DNA of 64,000 nucleotides, from contig VDFB02321327.1 of the NCBI GenBank assembly GCA_007258455.2, forward strand, positions 186,001 to 250,000, read 5' to 3'. Below, in pieces: positions 58,692 to 64,000 of this stretch. Within the stretch, counting starts at the first letter, position 1, and each line of letters opens with the position of its first letter. This DNA is from Sequoia sempervirens. Its lineage: Eukaryota > Streptophyta > Pinopsida > Cupressales > Cupressaceae. Under the pieces are notes generated by a model. The model made no database searches, had not been told where the DNA came from, and saw only the letters and a list, made by a program, of their open reading frames with translations. Position numbers and translations under genes: made by a program.

Positions 58692-60887
58692 TGTAGAAAA
58701 TTGTACACCTTTATATTTTCACACTATGTTTGTATCCCCTTAATTAATTGGACTTAATTAAGCTTCTGATTACCCAAATTATGCATTCTAAAGCCTTATT
58801 ATTCCTATTTTTTTAAAGGGAAACCTATATTAAACAATTTCCTACATTAATTTAAACACCTTGGAAATTGTGTGTCCAAGACTTAGGTCCTAGGAGGTTC
58901 CCTTTAAGTTCCAAGATCCAATGTTTAATATGTTTTTTGCAGAATTTTAACGATTAAATTCAAGTTTCAAATATCGTCTTGTGGAATCTAGTTTTTGGGA
59001 AATTAGATAAACACCTATAAATACATAATTATTTATCAATTTAAAGCTAAAAATTTAAAGCACACATAATTCAAATTTGAAAAGAGAAAATATTATTATC
59101 AAGAGCATTGAAGAGAATATTTATTATTCATCTACAATAGAAATCATGATCATATAATCATTTTAAAGTTCATGTGTTTTCATTTCATGTTTTGGAGTTG
59201 ACATTGTGATGTAGGTTTCAAGCATTCAAGAAAGCATTCAATCATCAAATCAATAAATCATTCAATCCAATTCATGCAAGATCTAATTTCCTTAGAGTGA
59301 TGTGTTAGACTTCAATCCTCTAAGGGAAACCATTAAGGGTTTGGTGAGTTGTAGCATAACTTTGTTCGTTCATCAATTCTTTCCATTAATCATAATAGCA
59401 ATATCAAGGTGTAATTACCAACATGGGGTTTGACTAAGGAAAACCCCCATTCACCCAAAAAAAAATTAAAAAAAACTTTTCTCTTTGTATGTACAGATTT
59501 ATAGGTGAAGAAGGACCCAAATTTGATCAAAGGAGCAATTTTACAAAGTTGTCAAAGTTGTCATCATTGTTGTCAAGCTACGAAAACTCACCTACAAAGT
59601 TTATTTCCAACTTTTCAAAATTCAAACTTGGAGAAATCAAAAGCTTAGATACAAGATAGGAGGACTACAAAATTAGATTTTAGACCCCTGCACTAGGACC
59701 CATTCACCCTAGGGTGAACCAGTCTTGCTACAGAGCTCAAAACTTGCTTTTTAGGCCAAGTACACACCATTCTTCCCTTCTCAAATATGCTTGTAAATTA
59801 CTATTTCCATTTCTACTATCATAATGTTATGCATTTCAAGTGTTAGGTCATGTAATTTATTTAGTTAATGTATTTTAAATTATCTTACAAAAGTGCCAAT
59901 CAGTCATTTCTATCATAGGAAAACATTAGACGTTCATAATAGGTTTGACTCACCTCAAGGTTGAAAGTAAATCCTATCCATGGGAGATCTCTTTTTCTAA
60001 TGAAATTAGCAGAAGGGAAAGTGTAAGTGTGTTTAAACCCTTAGGTCATTCTACACACACAACCCCTTTTTCTTTCATTTCATTTTTGTGAACCTGACAT
60101 TGTACATCATAAATTTTGATTTGGATGTCTTCAAGCCCTAGATCTAGGATTTTCATTAGTTAGTTTTGCATCTCATTTGGGGTTTCATAATTACATCTCG
60201 CATCATTCAAAGTTGTGCATTTTTCATACTTTAAAATCACAAAATTCTAAAAATATTGCATGCATATTGCATTCATTTTACATATTAGTCTATATATCAG
60301 TGTCTTTCAATCATTTACATTAGAAAATTCAATCAAAATTGTATAAAAAAGTTGTCATTTTTCTTGGTGTTTGTCATCAAACTGCATTTGTATCTAATCA
60401 TAAATTTCTAGAAATTTTTAACTGAAAGAATCTATCTATAACCTAAAACAAAGACCTTAAACATTATCTTACAAGATCAGACTTTAATTTTTCAAACCCC
60501 TATGAAAATACCCATTCACCCTAGGGCGAATCTGTCCTTGTACAAGTCAATTTCCAAATTTTTGGGTATAATTTTGTCTCTGTCTACTTTATATCTCGTT
60601 GTTTGCAAATCTCAATTTTAGTTTTTAAAATTGTACTTTTCTATAGTTGTTTGCATTCACATAAATTGGTCAAAACAATTGTAATGTTCAAAAGTAAAAT
60701 TTACATTCAAAAGACAACATTTTCAGATTATTGCATCCTAAAATCAATAAATCCTTATATGTTAGATCTGAAAATTTGTAATATCTTTTACACACTTGCA
60801 TTGTGTTTCCTATTTTTGGGTGTTTGCTACATTTGTTTAGTGATTTTTTTCCATTGTTGGCTTGGTGAAACTTGTATGAGTATTACA
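58692..60887 (+). repeat. G1-B 5' LTR, approximate limits
   Basis: Starts near TGTAGAAAATTG and ends near ATTACA. It shares landmarks with 2502-4801, with a TATA box at 59016-59023. It is clearly diverged from LTR-A although the internal regions 1-1303 and 62698-64000 are nearly identical. Confidence 0.55.
59697..60537 (+). repeat. Dyad motif GACCCATTC... in G1-B LTR (two copies)
   Basis: 59697-59725 (arms TTCACCC/GGGTGAA) and 60510-60537 (ATTCACCC/GGGCGAAT). Same design as in LTR-A. Confidence 0.65.
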
Positions 60888-60914
60888 ACCTGATGTACTA
60901 TTGTTAATACTTTA

Positions 60915-62697
60915 GTGAGATGTATTTTGAGACTCATAGCATCCTGTGTCGGTATATCTGTTGTAGATCTTGGGTTTTCTAACTCTTTCACTCATAGTGT
61001 TGACACAAGTCAAACCATGTTGGAATCCATACCTGAAATAACATGTCCCATGACCTCCAATCCTATTGATGTTGAAACCATTATTTCTCATGTCCCTCAA
61101 GAGAGCTTGCAAAAAATGGATAAATCCTTAGAAAAACTTCAAAACTATGCGAGTGTTGAGTGTATTGCTAGTACTGGAGTTCCTATCATAGATAACATGA
61201 GGAGAATGATTGATAATGAACTGGGAATAGAAATTGTGTGTAGCCTAGCTCATATTATTTATAATCATGTTCCTGTGATGGCTAGTTGTGCTCAAACTTT
61301 GGGATACACTCAAATTCAAGGTGGAAATCAAATTCCCCCCTACAACTATGACCTCTATTCCTACATACACTAATTCAACTATCACTACATCAAGACAACC
61401 AACTAGCAACAACAATCCAACTTTGGGTATGTCCATTGGAAATGATTTTATCTTGTGAATTTAAACATCATATCTCCTAACCCATCACCTCTCACAAACC
61501 TGCAATTCACTTGTCCTCCCAACACATAGACACCTCCACCTTATTCACCCCCATCTCAAAACACAACCAATGATTCCATTCTCAACCAACTTTTTTAAAA
61601 TGTTTCAACCCTCCTCCAACAACATATTTTTGCATTGAATCAAAATAAAAATGGCCAACCTTCACAATAAGTCAAACAAAACCCATTATCATTGGAGATA
61701 TTGAGAATGCAAATACCACAAGGCATAGATGTTCCTAGATTTGGGAAATATGGTGGTAAAGGAGATCCTAGTAACCATGTCTTGGCATATATAGCTTTAT
61801 GTAGTGACTTCATTTTCGAAGACAAGCTCTTGGCTAATATTTTCCCTAGATCCTTGAAAGATACATCCTTTGAATGGTTTTTCTCTTTACTAAATAATTA
61901 AATTTGTTCATTCAATGGGCTTGTTGATTCCTTTTTCAACCATTTCCAAGTGCACATTGGTCCTAAGATGATCTTACTACATTTAATGCAATGTAAATAA
62001 AATAAGGGTGAAAAGATTACTAATTTTATAGAACATTATGAATTTCTCTAATCACAAATCAACATTAACATTACAAATGATGATCTTCAAATAATATTCA
62101 TTGAAAACTTGAAAAAAAATATTTAATATAAGCTTTGGATGATGAGATTCCCCTCCTTCACTTACTTGTGCATGGCTCTCTATGACTATCAAAATTTGGT
62201 TAGTCATCATGAAGAAAAAACTTCCTCCAACCATCCTAAAAAATACAAATTTGAGCCTCATAATAATTTTCAACCATTCAAGAAAAAGAATAAGGTCTTT
62301 ATACAAATAAATCTACCTCAAAAGAATCAAAATGTTGAGTCTCAAGTGGCTGCTATAAAAAAACAATTCCATATTAGTTCAAGGATAAGAAGATACAATT
62401 TAATTTGCTACCCGATACCCTTCATTACATAATGTTGCAACTCTTGGGTAAGAACCTAATTACCTTACCTCCCATTGGAACCCTTGATATCACTAAGCCT
62501 TTACCTCTGAACCATAATCTAAATTTATTTTTTCCATTATCACCAAAAAATGGACACAATACAGAATGATGTATGCATCTTAAAAATATTGTACACGACC
62601 TCATTGATTCTAATCACATCTAGATTGGTGGTGTTAATGATCAAGGAAATAATTTTGTTGCCCCACCCAACCAAAATTTGCAAATGTTTACCAATCC
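60915..62697 (+). pseudogene. G1-B gag
   Basis: The expected ATG is ATA, so the 60915-61373 frame has no ATG start (a GTG opens it). It reads V-D-L-G-F-S-N-S-F-T-H-S-V-D and ends in TAA. The core at 61692-61901 (M-Q-I-P-Q-G-I-D-V-P-R-F-G-K-Y-G-G-K, F-P-R-S-L-K-D-T-S-F-E-W-F) stops at TAA 61899. Later pieces (62139-62432 and around 62550-62697) are broken. Compared with 4850-6676, similarity is about three-quarters in the core. Confidence 0.7.
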
Positions 62698-63705
62698 AAT
62701 TCAAAATTTTAACATCTCATTTGTTAAAGCTAGTGACACCAAGAATGATGTGATGAATGTTGATAATATACAATACATGAATAATGTGAGTGATAATGAG
62801 GATGACATAAAAATTATGGTCAAATTCATTGACGTTAAACCTCATAAGGGCCAAAACAAAATGTCTCTTGACATTTCTTTCTCACAAAATGACATAATTA
62901 CACATGCACCTGATGGTCCTCTTTACATAGCTGGAAGAATCAATGAAAATCCTACCAATGGGATATTAATTGTGTTACATTGGTGGTTGTTGTTGCACCA
63001 AAATATCGACTTTTTAATGCTTGATACAACCACCATATTTTATACAAGATCAACTGGAGGTAGTTAAGCCATGTCATGAAAGAAAGTGTTGTGTTGCACC
63101 AAAGAGACCAAGGAACACACTATTTTGCAACAATCCCACCAACACAAGTGAAGGGTTCAAATCTGTGACCTCAGATTTGATACCAATTGTTACATTGGTG
63201 GTTGTTATTGCACCAAAATATTGACCTATTAATGCTTGATACAACTGCTAGATTTTATACAAGATCCATAGGAGGCAATTAAACCATGTCACAAGTTCCC
63301 AAGCACTACACTGCACCAAGGAGACCAAGGGACACGCCATCTTGCAAAAAATTGATCTCCTGTGTGTAGATAATGTGATCACCAAGGAATTTTTGTTTTT
63401 GCATTAAATTCACCAAGAATCTTATGAACAATTGAAATCATGGATCAAAACACAATGTTTTTTCTTTCCCTATGATAGGTTTGATCACTCTCCCATTAAA
63501 ATTTGGACCGAAGAAATTAAATTTATCATTCTCCATCATCCCATTGTCAGACCAATTATGTGTGAAGTTAGGCTACCCATGGCTACCCTCCATGGATGTC
63601 ATCCCATCAGTGGTACATAAATTCTTAAAATTTCCATTTGGAAATGAAATTTTCACTGTGCATCATAGCAGTTTTAATCCTTTTTCTTCCCATGGGAATT
63701 TCTGA
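62698..63705 (+). pseudogene. G1-B protease region, broken by TRIM
   Basis: Same layout as 1-1008. N-G-I-L-I at about 62957-62971 is followed by the TRIM, and D-L-L-C-V-D-N-V-I-T resumes at once after it. The end motif G-Y-P-W-L-P-S-M-D-V-I-P-S is at 63550 on. Confidence 0.7.
62973..63349 (-). mobile_element. TRIM, second copy, inside the G1-B protease
   Basis: LTRs at about 62973-63132 and 63188-63349. The target copy AATTG is exact on both sides (62968-62972 and 63350-63354). It sits at the same base as the TRIM at 276-652. Confidence 0.8.
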
Positions 63706-63729
63706 TTGGATTTCATTTAGCCCAAACCC

Positions 63730-63993
63730 ATGGAACCTATTAAGCCTCATGAGGACTTATTTTTCAAATCTTACCAAAAGTTCAAATCAAAGTGCATAAC
63801 AAAATTATCTCTTACCAACATTCCTAAATCCTTGATTGAACCACCTATCATTAATGAAACTATGATTGAACCAAAAGCTCTTCCAAGTAACCAAGAAAAA
63901 TCCATGACAAATCCTCCACCTATATCCTACAAGGGACCAAGAGATAACCATGCAATTCCTGCTGTGCCTCCTAAGATAAAAACAAGTTTATAA
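63730..63993 (+). pseudogene. G1-B linker reading frame
   Basis: 87 codons, nearly the same as 1033-1296 (M-E-P-I-K-P-H-E-D-L). No recognised domain. The rest of the linker lies outside the window. Confidence 0.5.
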
Positions 63994-64000
63994 ACCTAAA

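Larger units (their letters stand above)
60888..64000 (+). mobile_element. G1-B internal region (runs off the window)
   Basis: Gag, a protease region with the same TRIM, and the linker, in the order seen at 1-1303. It is cut by the window edge before the 3' LTR. Confidence 0.75.
62698..64000 (+). repeat. Direct repeat, right copy (partner 1-1303)
   Basis: See the left copy. No insertion or deletion over 1303 bp and about 28 substitutions. Confidence 0.95.

Overview
The window is plant nuclear DNA made almost entirely of LTR retrotransposons inserted into one another. I see no host gene, rRNA or tRNA gene. The Ty3/gypsy and Ty1/copia families, the AT-rich composition, the very long elements and the absence of genes over 64 kb suggest a large-genome seed plant. 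A gymnosperm is plausible, but the sequence does not prove it.

Layout, left to right. Positions 1-6676 hold a Ty3/gypsy family (called G1 here) as internal region - LTR - internal region. A 377-bp miniature LTR element (TRIM) sits in its protease. At 6677 a minus-strand copia element (copia-1, SIRE-like) interrupts the G1 gag. Copia-1 is split at its integrase by a 24.6-kb Tat/Ogre-like Ty3/gypsy element (10774-35414, target duplication CCAAC). The Tat element carries gag, protease, RT with two RNase H domains, integrase, a long 3' region and a decayed antisense ORF with a plant mobile domain (PMD). Within the Tat 3' region sits G2 (25662-31033, target duplication CATTT), a 5.4-kb element with only gag and protease. 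Copia-1 resumes after 35414. Its right LTR is interrupted by a 2.3-kb solo LTR (37882-40190, target duplication ACACA) and is then cut by a 100-N assembly gap (40729-40828).

Right of the gap lie a decayed minus-strand Athila/OTA-like gypsy element (40829 to about 47030), the 5' LTR and gag start of a third copia (copia-3, 47031-48859), about 1.8 kb of AT-rich sequence, and a complete minus-strand copia-2 (50696-58550, perfect tRNA-iMet primer site) that carries a 767-bp TIR element. A second G1 element (G1-B, from about 58692) runs off the right edge. Its last 1303 bp match the first 1303 bp of the window at about 98 percent.

How the parts work together: each autonomous-type element has remains of the usual gag-protease-RT-RNase H-integrase set between LTRs, but every coding region has stops or frameshifts, many explainable as C-to-T changes at CG or CHG sites. 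G1 (as far as it is visible) and G2 show no RT or integrase, so they would need enzymes supplied in trans. By hand count, the LTRs of G2 differ at about 1.5 percent of sites and those of the enclosing Tat at about 4.5 percent, which agrees with the nesting order.
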